DNA from: Numida meleagris
Taxonomy: Eukaryota > Chordata > Aves > Galliformes > Numididae
Assembly: GCF_002078875.1 (NCBI RefSeq)
Contig: NC_034414.1
Coordinates: 28,463,148-28,527,147 of the forward strand
Direction of reading: 5' to 3'
DNA length: 64,000 nucleotides
Shown: piece by piece, positions 38,829-51,601 of the stretch
Layout: each line of letters starts with the position of its first letter
How positions within the stretch are numbered: position 1 is the first letter of the stretch
Notes under the pieces: generated by a model
What the model was told of the DNA's origin: nothing
Seen by the model: the letters and a program-made list of their open reading frames with translations, nothing else
Database searches by the model: none
Made by a program: the position numbers and the translations under genes

Positions 38829-38860
38829 AGGCACACATTTGCTTAGGCACACATTTGCTT
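38829..38860. repeat. Perfect tandem duplication, 16-base unit x2
   Basis: AGGCACACATTTGCTT occurs twice head to tail, only 12 bases after the preceding 26-base duplication. Confidence 0.95.
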
Positions 38861-41856
38861 CAGACAGGTGTGTGGCCAGGAGAACAAAACCTTTAGGAGC
38901 TCCTCCTGCCTCGTTGGCATTTGCAAGGCAATGGGAGGCACAAGTCTGAACCTAAGAATCAGAACACACCGTGCTAGTTGCTGGATAAACCCAGAAAAAA
39001 CAACCACCACCACCACCCAACACTGTCACAAAGACATCAGGAGCTCCCACGGCAGAAAGAAGCCACCTCTTGAATTTGAGCCATGACTGGTTCCCTGTGA
39101 TCTTACTCTCACAATAGGTTCTTATGATTTAACCCCTGGAGAAAGCCAGAGCTATTTAGTCTGCTGCAAACACCCAATAAGATCCACACCACGCTTCTTC
39201 TTAATGCTCTCTTTGTTCATTACAGTGGATTCAGAGGACTGAAAAGGAAATTAAAAGGTCACTCAGATACTTGAGCTATTTCTGTCTCAGAACATGCCAA
39301 TAATTTGGCTCAGAAGCAAGAATCAGAAAGCAAGCCTGCTTGGAAACAGACTTCCTTCCCTCAAATTCGTATCAGTAAATATTTAACTCCCTTTTTATTT
39401 CTGTAGCTGCAGTGACTGACATTAGCTTGATCCTTGTTGATTTATAAAACAAGATTTATTCATAAGGTAAAGAGTAGGACTGCATATTCATTACTTCATT
39501 GCCTTTGGCCCTTCCTCTCCAGTTCCCAGCTCTTTCCTCACATCTTCAAGCCTTAACACAGTCTCACCTCTGCTTTCTCTTCTCTTTTGTTCCTTCAGAT
39601 TACTACCACATCCCTTTACCCTCTCTGCACACACTTCAATTCACATTTGACACACCTGAGTGAACCTTCCCTCTCCCCCCAGTTCCTTGTGCTACTTCCT
39701 CAGCAGAACTCATTAGCAGCATCTCCAGGACTGCTCATGACTGAAAAACTCACCCCTGGGCATAGATGAATGAGTTTGTAAGGTTTTGAGGGCAGTTACT
39801 TTGTGCATTTTCAAAGGTGCTGTGTGGCTGCAGCATTAGTGATGTGGAGGTGTGAATGCATCGCTCTGCTCCGTGAGGGCTGATCCACATGCTCTCTTCT
39901 CAGAGCTGGGCACAGAGGTGTTGCATACCAGTAAAGCAGGTTGCTGTCCTCCATGCAAGGGGTCAGTGACACCCTACAGCTGTCTGTCTGACATCTTCCT
40001 AAACAACTGCAACTGCGAACACAGGGATCTCCTGCTCCAGGGAAAAAGGAGCAGACTGGCTCCTCTCCAGTGCCAGATGTACTTTCAGACTGCCTGCTGC
40101 TTCTCCTATTGCCTCACTTTTTTTTTTTTTTTTCTCCTTCAACTGTTCCCCAGTTTAGCCACTTCTCATTAAGAGGAAGAACCTATGAACGATCCTACAC
40201 TTCTTGGCTGGGATCAAGAGATGCTGATGAACATGTCTTTCAGGGCTCGAGTCTAAGCCAACGCGTGGCTGAAGTAGGGGCAATAGGCTACTGCAACAGC
40301 TGTGGTGAGCCAACTACGCAGAGCAGTAGGACAAAGGACCCAAGTTCGCTACTGAACTGCTCTGCCCTTAGCCCACTGTCCCCAGATGCACCTTTTCTCC
40401 CTCTGACAAAGAGTTCTCAAGGTTTCAGTCTCTTATACAAATGGATAATTCATACACCGTGGCCCATGGGCTGGCTCTGCCCAGTGGCATGGCCAAGCAG
40501 CCACTCTGTTTGGAACTGTCTGCAAGCCAGAGTGTCTTCCAACAGAAGCTGCTTGCAGGAAATACCTTGTCTCAAAGAACATAGAGCCCGAGGGCTTGCA
40601 GTTGCTAAGAAGCATACCACGAACGCACCAACAGGAGCACCTACCACAAGTGACTTATAGCCCCAACAGAAGACAGTCGGACCCAAAGCAGCCAGTCTTC
40701 CAGAGAGGACTGCTGGTTTCTGAGCACAGAGGGAAGGACAGCTTTGTATCACAACCTTCTGTGGAACATGATCTGTAGCAAATCCCTCAGACCCAGAGAG
40801 CATCGTCCACCTGCCCCTGCTTCCTTCAGTGGAAGGATGGGACAGAATCTCTTCTCTAGAAGTCCATGCTTTCCCAAAGGGGGAATATCGGCCCACACAT
40901 TGCCATAAGCCTTGCAAAGTAAAGCAGCAGATGATGCATCAGCATACTTGGCAGAAGAACCACGCTAGTACCTTTCTGAAATTTTGACCAAGGTTAGATT
41001 TATAGAAAAAGGGAAAAAATTGTCTTACACCTGGACAAGCAGGCAGCAGTTCACACCAGCACTTGTTCCAGCAGCACGGGCAGTAGAGTTCACACAAGTC
41101 AGCAAAGCAGCACAGGCTCACAGAGAGCCTTGGACACTGCCCCAGGGGTGGAGAAAGGTGCCTCTTTCCAGCCAGGCCTTCCCAGGAATACAAAGAATGT
41201 CATTTCTGAGGAGCTGAGTCACTCTTCCCAGCAAGAACCAAAGTTTCTCTTGGTGTTGTGTCAAGCGCTTTAAACAAACAAAAACCCCATGCAAACAAAG
41301 AGAAAAGACCAGCTCTTCATGGTGCAATCTTCCAATCCCTGCATGCCAGGCTGAGAGATGCTGTGGTCTGCTGGCGCTCATAGATACTTGTCTGCTGTGA
41401 TCCATCACCATACACCTTCCCTCCCTTACTGAAGTGCAACAGTACTCAGGTAAACAAGCGGACAAACAATTATATTTGTACGGAAAATATAAAGAAAATA
41501 GTCATTGGCATCCAGAAATATCCCCATTCTCTCGCTAAAGCAACATTGCTCTAGTGTATAAAGTTCAACAGATTTGCAAAGAAATGGCATTCACAAGTAA
41601 AACCAAACTAAAACAAAGCACCACGAGGAAGGTGGGGCAGACCACTGATTTATAGTGAAGAACTAAGTTCAGAGGCCATTAGCAACAGTGCAGCAGAAGG
41701 AAAAACTATTCAGCTGAGAGCACTGACCCAGAATGCAGCATTCAGTTACCGTCTATGCACACAGACACTTGAGTAAGGTGGCCCAAACAACATTTTAAGC
41801 AGGTCCTTCTGTGCCCTTCATTTTTAAATGCACATTTAAAAATTCAAAGCAATTAC

Positions 41857-41888
41857 CTGATACACTGGATCTGTGCTCTTACAGCCCC
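41857..41888 (-). other. Candidate 5' untranslated exon, 32 bases
   Basis: On the minus strand the acceptor CTTTCTACCGTTTCTGCAG is good. It precedes 32 bases that end in ATCAG followed by GTAATTG, a usable but weaker donor. The position fits the series of small exons between the promoter and the first coding exon. Confidence 0.3.
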
Positions 41889-44523
41889 CTGCAGAAACGG
41901 TAGAAAGAAAACAAAGAGAATTTGTGTAACAAAGGAAAACAGAGCAAGAGAGGAACATCTGCTACTTCTACCAGGAGCACCATATGGTCTGTATCTGAGG
42001 TACAGAAAATGAGTTCATTCATATTTAAAAGCAGAAGTAATAGGTCACTCCTCCCAGGACACAAGGGAAAACAGCTATTCCCCTTCCACCGACCCAGCCC
42101 TATCATCCTCAAAACAGATTTGGCATTCTGAAGTACTGGTGCTGCTGGTATTCTGGCCTAGACAATTAAGCTCAGAGCACCTCGTTACAAGACCCCAGAA
42201 TGAGGAGACGAGAATGACCCTTCAGAAGTTTTGTTTAGCTTTAACACAAGCCTGCTTTATCCGGCCAGAGCTGCAGTGCTGAATGTCTACAGCAGTGCTC
42301 TGACAAAACTGTAATCTACTAATGGAGCTATGATGCATTCGGCAGTAGTAAGGATAGTCACCACAGTACATCTCAGCTGCTATCCTGGAGCCACTGTCAG
42401 CTCCTGAAGGCTCTGCCTGTAATAGCAACCAATAGAGGTAGTTCAGGTCTGAACACCCAAGAACCTCTTTCTGCAACACATTAGTACGATGTTAGAAAGC
42501 AATGCTGTCACAACACAAATACATCAGCTGAGAAGGTTTCTACTTCAGCGGTGCTATCCCTCAGCAATGTTACAATACAGGACATGCAGGTCAAGTAGGA
42601 CAATCTTAACACAGTTTCACTGTCTCTTTAAAAAACAGATCAGTACAAAGCATAACAAAGACAAAATGTTTTCCCCTCTCTTTCTGAGCACTTGGTGGCG
42701 GCTGTCATGTGGCTGTGAAAGTCTTCTGCAAGCAGGTAAGACTGGTGGTACTTGCAAAGTCCCTCAACAGCACACAAGCCAATTCAGCTATTGGAAGAGC
42801 TCCTTGTCCCAATAAGGCCTTGCCATACTTGTTGCTTCTTTATTCTTTCTAAACCTGAATCCTCACTTGCTCTCTGAAATTCAAGTCGTCACTTTGTCAA
42901 TTGAGTTTTCATTGCAAGAGACGGACAGCAAAAAAGGATTAGAAGGATTTTGCAGCAGTGCTGAGCAGCCTAAGCCACAGAGAACAGCACATATAAGCCT
43001 GCTCTGACAATCAAATGCCGGAAGTAAATAAAATGGAAAATGACAGGCCAGATTAACAAGTGCCAGCATTAGCTCCTAGACTCATCCAGGTCACAGCACA
43101 TCCCAGTGTCCCCTCTCCATCCCTTTAAAACACTCTAGCGTGAGTCCTGTGCTGCTCTGAGTGACACATACCACTGTTTCTTAGGCTCTGTCCATGGAAG
43201 AGAACCGGGCAAGAAACCATGAACACTCCTACAAAAAAAGCAACTCACAAGTGTCTATAGCAGGGCCAAGTATTTGCTTAGATACCCCCATGTTCTTGGT
43301 GCAGAGCTCTCATATGGACTCGAGTCCCCTGCCAAGGCAGCAAGGTTGTTTCAGTTCCCCTACAAGCAATGAGGGGAAAGCAATGCAGCAGAGCAGAGAT
43401 ACAGACAGCAACTGTCTGATTAACAGCCTCACTGCCAGAAAGTGCGTGAGGGAAAAGGAATTTAATATGTCAATTTTAGCTTTTGCCAAGTCAAGTATTT
43501 ACTTAGGGGTTGGTACCAGTCTCATCTTAGGACCAGAAACTTCAATCTTATGCTTATAAAAAACCTAGCTTTTGATGATGCTTTGGTAGCATTGTCATTT
43601 ACTCCCATTATTTCCCCCCAAACATACATTTCATTTACTGGTGATCCTGCTAGAAAAGGGTACATGCTACATCAGAGAGCAACAGAAGCAGTGTACTCCC
43701 GTGATGCAGCAGCCTCCTAGGGAACCTGAAAACTGAATGCAGGCTTCTGACTTTAAGCCCTGCTGCAACACAGGAGGTCTGTGTTAAATTATCCTTATAT
43801 AAGATTTTCCATGGCATCAGAAGCCACCCACAATCGATTTTGAGCAAGATCCATAATCTAGGTTTCTTCCACGTGAAAAGGAACACCTATTGCCAGCAAA
43901 ACCATCACAGAATTAAATGCATTTCCAGACTTCAGGGTGGGGTGGGTAGGAGGGGTGCAGAAATCAAAAGTCTTGGAAATCACAATGGCTGTAGCACAGC
44001 TTTAGGCAAGTCAAAAGACACTGGGAGAGATTAAATATAGACTTCTATAACAAACACTTGTACAGTCTCTTTCCTGCCTAGTATCATTAACTCTGCTTGA
44101 GGCTAACTGTGATCAAAACCACAGCAACCTTGCTACTCCTTTCAGAAAAGGTGGATTTTGTGGAGAAAAATAAAATTCGAGGCTTTGAGGTTTTTTGTTT
44201 GTTTGCTCATTTCTTATTATGTGGAACTTGGGACATCCTATGCATTTTAACATCATCTGAATCTGTGGCTGCACACAGTGTTCCTATCACACTCTGGGGC
44301 ACGAAGAAGTGAAAACCTGAGAACAAAGGAAGGTCAGAGCACACCAACAGCTGCATGCATGATCCCAGTGCACGCACACAGGAGTGCAGGAAGTGGCAGT
44401 GGTCAAAATGACTGCATGTGGCACCTGCCCTCTGCAAAGGGTAAAGGAGGCTGAGAGGGAGAGGCTGGCACTTCACAGGGCAGAAGTCATCTTCCACACG
44501 TTCTCTTCTTAAGTCTGCACTCA

Positions 44524-44581
44524 GCCCTGCAGTTTCAATATTAAATTTCATTGCCCTGCAGTTTCAATATTAAATTTCATT
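44524..44581. repeat. Perfect tandem duplication, 29-base unit x2
   Basis: A 29-base unit starting GCCCTGCAGTTTCAATATTA is repeated exactly, giving 58 bases with no mismatch. It lies about 190 bases downstream of the exon at 44770-44809 in the sense of transcription. Confidence 0.95.
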
Positions 44582-44769
44582 AACAATGGAGGAGAGGCAC
44601 TATCACTTCTTACTTAAAAGCAGTTAAGTTTCATCTCAGAAAGTCTCACTTTCATCCTCATATTTGTCATACATACAATAATAAAAGGGTGGTTTTCTCA
44701 CCCGTAAATTAAAAGGAGCTTCAGGTATTAAAGATGCCCCCAAGCTGCTCTGCCATGGTCTGGACTCAC

Positions 44770-44809
44770 CTGACTCCTGATTGCTCGGTTTCTTATCACC
44801 TCATGCAGA
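44770..44809 (-). other. Probable 5' untranslated exon, 40 bases
   Basis: On the minus strand a fine pyrimidine tract CCTTTTCTTTTTCATCTCTAG precedes 40 bases, which end GAGTCAG followed by the strong donor GTGAGTCCA. It contains an ATG followed almost at once by TGA (M-R-stop). A second frame is open through the whole exon and joins in frame with an ATG of the exon at 52310-52394 if the two are spliced. It is one of the best splice-signal pairs in the block. Confidence 0.5.
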
Positions 44810-45713
44810 CTAGAGATGAAAAAGAAAAGGATAGCTGAAGCCTACAGCCCTGGAAGAAACAGATCTATTCTGCAGGGTATCAAAAGGGCTATATCTACAA
44901 CAACAGGCACACCACAATCTCCTAAAAGGAGAAAGAAGCATTTATGCTCTAAACTTTCATGATCTTATATGAACAGATGTAAAGCAATTTTTCAGGCATA
45001 GGTAGGACTTCCCAGGTAGGATTTCCTACCTTTAAGTAGTCACTGCTCACTAGGCATTCAGAAATCCCAGAGTAACAGCATTTTGGTTTGTTTTCTGAAC
45101 ACCAAGGGTTTGAGTTCTGCAGCCCAATGAAGTCTGAAGAGGAAGCCATTCTGTTTGTCAGAAAAGCAGGCAAGCTCTAGCTCAGAACTACTATGGGAAG
45201 AGATGTTCAAATTCACTTTTTCCCAGAGATTCATGCAAATCTTGCTCTGTAGTATAGCTGTCACTGCATGTTTTTCATCCCAGATAAATACAGTAGTTTA
45301 TTTAATGCCTACTACCACAAAGTAGCTTAGTTTTCCTTTCCAGGCCAGGTAGCAGCCCTGTATTCTCAAGTCTGGCTCTGTCCCACCCTCCCACAGCCAC
45401 CCACACGTACAAGGTCACAGCCTCCCCACACGTCACCCGGTGTGTCAGGGGTGGCTGGCACAGCCCTACACAGACAGCTGGAAACTTGGCAACCTTACAG
45501 TCGAACAGTAAAAAAAACACAATATAATGGTCACACACCACAGTACAAGGCATGCAGCTGCCACACATTACATCCTATTACACTGGAAAAGGCCATTAAT
45601 TGTAGAAGTAAATCCATGTGCAATTTTTATGCAATTAAGTTTTAGCTTCTGTAATTTAGCTCTAATTCCAGAAGACTTCAGAGAAGCTCATCCTGTGTTA
45701 CAGAGGGTTTCCT

Positions 45714-45752
45714 AAAAAAACAAACAAAAAAAAAAAAAACAAAAAAAAAAAC
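45714..45752. repeat. A-rich low-complexity tract
   Basis: Thirty-nine bases of A broken by a few C, on the plus strand. No SINE or LINE body is recognisable beside it. Confidence 0.9.
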
Positions 45753-46010
45753 AGCCAAGTAATCCAAGTGTAAGGCTCACCACAGCAATGCCTTCTCCAC
45801 AGAAATACCAGGGAAAAAGAATGCACGTAACCTTTTAAAACATCAAAAGCCCAGACAGCAGCAGCCAGCTGAATATCACCTAAAACATGGAAGTGAACAA
45901 CAAAACCTTGGCAATCCTCTTCTTAGGAACTCTGGCTAGCAGCAGTGATTTCACTGCCTGGGAACAGAACTCTGTTTCTTCTGAGGGAAGGTGTCACAAG
46001 GGACACTCAC

Positions 46011-46092
46011 CTATTACATATAACCCAAACCATTATGGAAGACACCCATATTTCCCCCTCACAACCAGATCTCCATAATCTGAGCGCTTGCC
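46011..46092 (-). other. Candidate 5' untranslated exon, 82 bases
   Basis: On the minus strand the acceptor CCCAACTTCCTGTGCAG precedes 82 bases that end GTAATAG followed by the donor GTGAGTGTC. A plus-strand reading of nearby sequence also gives plausible splice sites (donor GGAAG/GTAAGC at 46186), so strand is uncertain. Confidence 0.3.
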
Positions 46093-46814
46093 CTGCACAG
46101 GAAGTTGGGCCTAGAGTACCTCCAAGATGCCCAACCTTTATTACTCTCGTTTTACACAGCTGAAGATATCCCTTCTCTCCAGGAAGGTAAGCAACGTTAT
46201 CCCTGCTGACAACTACCTCCTGGGCACCAGGAGACTGGTGGACTGTTGAGAGGTTTGTCTTCCCAAAGGCACTCAGACCATCACCTTCCTAAAAGTAGCT
46301 TCACATAGAAGAAATGGGCTAGTTTTAATTAATTACAGTTTTCTGTGTTATTTTTTCCCTACTTTCCTCCACCACATGCTACTGACTTTCAGCTGTGACT
46401 TGTGGTCCCACCTGAGAGCAGCATCCAGCACCCTGCAGATTACATTTCAGTTACAGACAGACACACAGCTCGGGAAACTGATCTACTGTGCGAAAATTCA
46501 CGGGATCAATATGAGCTCATCCAGCACGCTGCTCTATTTCCTGAGGATGCCACAGGCTTTGCTAGGCAGGAAGCACGCAGAGAAGCGCAGGCAACAACTG
46601 TGCAACATTCATGGCACTGTGTAAAGCTTCCATTAACGCTTCCTATACTAAGCACCTTTCCTAACCTCCCTCGGTTTTGTTTTTCACTTGGAAGCAAATA
46701 AAGACAGCTCAGGAGGCAGAGACTGTTTTCACAGGCACTGTAACTGAAGTACTCTTCTCAGCATCCAGTCCCTGGGTTGCAAGCAGAGTAACACATGCTG
46801 CTCAGCACACTTAC

Positions 46815-46850
46815 CATGTACTCTATTTGCAATATTCTTACTTCCCTTCT
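46815..46850 (-). other. Candidate 5' untranslated exon, 36 bases
   Basis: On the minus strand the acceptor GCTCTCCCCTTTGCAG is good and the donor ACATG/GTAAGTGTG is strong. A second donor-like GTAAGAAT lies within the exon. It is too short to carry other information. Confidence 0.3.
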
Positions 46851-48941
46851 CTGCAAAGGGGAGAGCATTTCCGCAGTAGTCTTTCAAATATCACATACAG
46901 AGGGCACAAGAGCAATCACCCTCACAGTGAAAATCTGAAATAGACTACTGAATTCATGGGCTCATCCCAGTATAACTAATGAGTTAAGCCTGCTTGAAAT
47001 ATCTTATCAGCTGTTCTTCAGCCTCACCCTTCTCCAAAAAAAAAAAAAAAACAAACCACCATCTCCTCAACTTGAAAAACAGGCTAGCTTCTACACTTAC
47101 AGCAAATTCTACCATCATCACATACAGCAGTTGTGGCTTTGTATCCAAAGAGGACACAGAGAAGAACTCAAAGATGAGAAAGACTAAGGTAATAATGAGT
47201 CCCAGAGGAAAAAAAAAATCCATATAGAATTTATTGATTTTAAACTTAATATTGTTCTTTGTGTCTTGAGGACAAAAAAAAAAGCTGCACCATCCTATAA
47301 AACCCACCACCTGTGAGCATTAAACAAAATGAGCACATAGCATGAGGTTCTGAAAGTGAAGAAAGTGGTATTTCGAACTCCTTTGAGGAGTTAGAGAGCG
47401 CCCAGCTATAGCTGCGTAGCATTCAGGATATGCACATATCCTTCTTAAGGCACCATGCTGCATTGCCTAAGCTGAGTAATACTTCACAATTGCTCAAAGT
47501 ATTACTCCACAGAGGAATTCTGTATCCCTTTCTGTAAGTACTAGAAGTCTACTTATTATGCCAGGTATTTAACAAACAAATAAATGTACATATGAAAGAG
47601 CGGGAATTGGTTATGCTGCAATCAAAGGCGCAATGCAGGAGAACTATACAGTACCAGCTTGCTTTAGCAAATATGATTGCTCGTCAGCAAGTACCTCACA
47701 GAAGGCATATCCTCACTTCAGTGAGGCTTGACTGGAATCACATTTGGAGAGGCTGCAGTACACGCACAATTCTGTAAAAAGCAGCAATTCTGATTCAAGC
47801 CCTCCTCTTCAGTCAGCACCTACCAATGCACATGCACACTGCTGGAAGTGTTACAAAGGATGAGGCACAGGTGCACACAACAAACAAGGCAACAGAGACT
47901 TACAAGAGGCAGCCTAGATCATCTTTGCACCCAGGCTGAGAGAGTCCAGAAGAACGCAAGTGCCAACTGTTCAACATTCAGTGGCTCAAAAGCTTCAATT
48001 TCTTCCAACTTCAGTGTTCAGTTTCTTTCAAAAGGATTACAGGTATACATATTTCCTTTCCCATCTTCCTGTTCTACCGAAGACTTTCTGCAGGGCAGCC
48101 TGGTTGTAGCTCGAAAAAAAATCAGTTTTTCTGAAGAATCCAGGGATTCCTTGTGAATCATTTAAACAAGACAAGAGGCACTAATAGGTTTCAGGTGACA
48201 TACCTTTGAAACAGGAGACTTACTACATGTTTCCATAGCCAGCTGCTTTTGAGATAAGTATTTCACATTGCTGAGTTCCTCCCAGATTCTCACTGCCATA
48301 AAACTGCCACTCTACTAACACAGAGGTGAGTTCTCGTCCCAGAAAGCTCCCTATATAAGTTACATATCAATAGGTATGATGCTTGTTACAAACAGCTGTC
48401 TTTTCTTGTGACAGATTTGCTGAACTAGGAACATGAAATGCAGAGACCTTTCCGTTGAAAAGGCAGAAAAGAGAGGATTTGGACAAGTGAAGGCCATCTA
48501 TACTGGTAATTTCTTTGAACAGACACAGCAAGGACATTGCTAATACCCATTCCACCAGGCTCACCTCTACTTTCACATGAAGAGCCTACACTTGTAAAAG
48601 AGAAGCAAGCCACCCTAATGCATCTTGTGTGAACCCAGGTCTCCTCATCACAACTCATCCTAAGGAACATGCAGCCAGGAGCCCGGTTTCCTTCTGCAGT
48701 ATGAGGGGAAGCACCACCTCAGGTAGCGCAGGGTTCCAGCCCGCTGCTCAGAGGCCAGCTGAGATACTTGATCACTGACTACTTCGACCCAAGCCCTCCC
48801 CAGGTCCTAGGTTCTAACAAGGAAGACGACTGGCTGTTAAAACGACTGAGCTGAGGGGCAGCAGCCACAGGAAACAGGCTGGGGAACGTACAGCAAGCTG
48901 TTTATCGCACGCAAAGTCAGAGTGCCTTCTGCAACGTGTTA

Positions 48942-48954
48942 GTTAACGATTAAG
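48942..48954. promoter_or_regulatory. HNF1-like palindromic site
   Basis: GTTAACGATTAAG matches 11 of the 12 or 13 informative positions of the HNF1 site GTTAATNATTAAC. Around it (about 48900-48985) are homeodomain-like TAATTA and a GATA-like TTATC word, without simple repeats, which could indicate an intronic enhancer. Confidence 0.3.
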
Positions 48955-49293
48955 CTGCGCTAATTAAAAACTCTAGCTTCTCAGCAAGGGATAAATACAG
49001 ATGAAAAACTAAAACCAAGTGTCTGCTCCACAGAATGTTGAGAGGCATGGGAGGGGGTGGGAAAAAACAATTGTCACGTCATGGTTTAAATGAAACAATG
49101 TTACTGTACCCAGGATATGGAGGCTACTGAAAGCCTGCCTTCCTATCTCGCTAAGGAAGAGCAATCTAGAGAGTCACAAGGGTTAGCTGGTCTTCAAATT
49201 ACCATAAACTAAAAGTACACGGAAGGAAGGGGGGATTCGGGGTTAATTGTGCTCTTATTGCTGTGCTTTTCCTCAGGGATGAGTAATAAGGAA

Positions 49294-49313
49294 GGGGGGG
49301 GGGGGGGGGGGGG
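49294..49313. repeat. Poly(G) tract, 20 bases
   Basis: Twenty consecutive G on the plus strand (C20 on the transcribed-sense strand). Such a run can form G-quadruplex structures and is prone to length error in assembly. Confidence 0.9.
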
Positions 49314-50271
49314 AAAACAATAAAAAAAATCCATTGAGAATGCAAGCCCTCAGTTTACAAGTAAAGAAACTGGAAGATGAAGTGGAACAGAAAGAAAATA
49401 CCTAGGGAGGAAAGCAGATCAATTTTGAATATTCTGGCCTTCTCCCTTTATTTTTAATACCAACAGTGACATACGTTCCTAGATTTTCACGCTACAGAAT
49501 ACCACTTGAAAAGGAAATGCTAACCAAGAAGAGAAAAGCAAAAAACAACACAGGAAAACAAAGGAGAAACCCAGGTACATATGAAGGGATGCACGTGAGC
49601 AGCAGCCCACACCAGAGCACACCCCACTATTACACGCACTTGGGCATTAGGCTGCCCGTGGTCCAAACTGCTACAGCAGATATGGGGAACAGACATGAAA
49701 ATGCAGGCTAGAGAGCATTCAAGGCCTTATGGGAAACTAAGCAGGATGTGTTCAGAAACACTTCTGCAATCCTCCTTCTGTTCTCACTTCACAGGATAAA
49801 AATAACAGAAGAGAAATTCTGTTTTCTGTACTGCAGCTTCTTCAAGTTCTCCCTCCCTGTCCCACTCGCACACCCCTGCACCCACACCATTTTAGGATAA
49901 TTGTCTCAAATCACAGGAGACAAACAGAATGTTGAAAGGTGATAGAACATGAAAAACCCTAAGTACAGGGCACTCGTTTGCAGGCAATACCATGCATAAG
50001 ATAACAGAGTATTAAAAAAAAAAAAAAGATAAAACCCAATCACACATATACCCTTTTGTTTTCAGGTCATAAAAACACTCGCCACCATGAAAAATGAGCA
50101 TTTCCTGAGACTGAGCAACTGATATATGAATAGTGTCAGGCAAAGGCAGTTATGCCTCGCCATTATTTTGCCCATATAAAACACCTCACAATTCTTTTAT
50201 CAGTGACATCTCTTCTGGAGATGGCCAATAGAAGCAACCTCAGAAAAATTCCTGTTTGGTGCTTCCTGCAG

Positions 50272-50343
50272 CTAATGCTTCCATACAGGCTCACTTCAGA
50301 GAGCCACACGGGCTCTTCACCTGTGTACAGTCACTAGCAAAAG
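50272..50343 (+). other. Candidate antisense exon, 72 bases
   Basis: On the plus strand the acceptor CCTGTTTGGTGCTTCCTGCAG precedes 72 bases ending GCAAAAG, followed by the strong donor GTAAGTCTAG. It is opposite in strand to the main gene. It may be an antisense non-coding transcript or a fortuitous pair of sites. Confidence 0.2.
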
Positions 50344-51335
50344 GTAAGTCTAGGCTTTGGACTCCTGCCCCAAACACTTTAGATCAGTCTCCTCTGAGAT
50401 GCACCTGAGGAAGCCTCTCTTTCTCCTCCTCACACACTTTTTTTTTTTTTTAATAAAGTTCAACTTATCTAGGCATTATACCTATTTAGCCAAAAATTAC
50501 GCAGTTTGAGAAGACAGCAGATTTTTACATTATCACTTCAGGCCTTTCCAAGCCTGTGTTGGAAATAAAACCCCTCCATCAAAATGAAGCGCTATGAGAG
50601 CACTGAGCTGACACGCTGCCACAAGCTGAGCAGATGCACTCAGTTTCCGTCTCCAGGGGAAGCTCTTTAGCCTGTTTAAATCCTTCCTTGTCCCACTGTT
50701 ACATATTGACACTAAAGAGGGTCTCAAACCACGCTGCAGAGGGAACAGTCTCTAGGGAAAGACTGCAAACCCCCTTACAAATTCATCAGAAGGGCAGCTC
50801 AGCCAGACTCAGGCCAGATTATCCACTGAGGATTGTCACCAGCTATCCCCAGAGAACCTGCTATCACAAACCAAGCGCCTCAGCTAGGAGATCTGCTTTC
50901 ATAAGCACCAGGATGAGCTTCCCCTCAGCTTTGTATTGCCACGGAAAGGCTGAAGAGGCCACCTCAGTACAATTCAACTCTTCCTTCTTGAGCTGCAAGA
51001 CATTTTCTAACACCCCTGTCTAGCCTCTCAGATCAGACTCGTTCAGGATCCTCACCATCATCTCCTGCCCACTGCTGCAAACAGAAGGTAGTGAAGAGGT
51101 ATGGTTATAGTGAACTATTTTTCTGTGTTATATTACATGTAAAATTGTACTTTGTTATATGCCAAGGAAAGAGGAAAGAGACAGGAGGAAAAATTCTTTT
51201 TAAGTTGCATCTATGTGCCCACTTGCACTTTTTAAGTCACACATCCCAACACATAGCACAAGATGCCACTATGATCAAGTCTAATATATCTTGTTCCAAT
51301 GAAGTTATTTTCTCACTTAATGATATGAAAACCAA

Positions 51336-51353
51336 ACACACACACACACACAC
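51336..51353. repeat. (AC)9 microsatellite
   Basis: Eighteen bases of perfect AC dinucleotide repeat. Confidence 0.95.
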
Positions 51354-51581
51354 CCATCAAGAAACCTATTTAACTGAAGTGTACAAGCACCACTCACGTG
51401 CACCCAAACAAACTGCAAAAGATTTAGATGAGCACTAGCAAGAATCCTCAGAACTCACGCCTTTCCACTCACACTGGCAGTTGCAGGAAGCAAGGACAGC
51501 AGGCCAGCACAGCACTTAATGCCTCATCGCTGCTAGAGGAGCTGAAGGAAGAAAGAGGTGGCAGCCGGAGGAATTATCCCT

Positions 51582-51601
51582 GTTCTGATTAGCATCAGAA
51601 C
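51582..51601. repeat. Perfect inverted repeat, 8-base arms with 4-base loop
   Basis: GTTCTGAT and ATCAGAAC are exact reverse complements separated by TAGC, and are followed directly by AAAGG, which makes a SOX/TCF-like GAACAAAGG. No simple repeats surround it. It might be a conserved regulatory element or a small hairpin. Confidence 0.6.

Noticed and set aside
40070..40917. Longest open frames in the window, 196 codons on the plus strand and 155 on the minus strand, overlapping
   Set aside because: They overlap on opposite strands, and the plus frame begins with poly-Leu/poly-Phe from a T-rich tract. No domain is visible. A frame of this length is expected about once by chance in 64 kb.
42689..42735. 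Plus-strand exon-like segment before a GTAAGACTGG donor
   Set aside because: The acceptor ends in GAG rather than CAG or TAG, and no partner exon is visible. It is not better than background.
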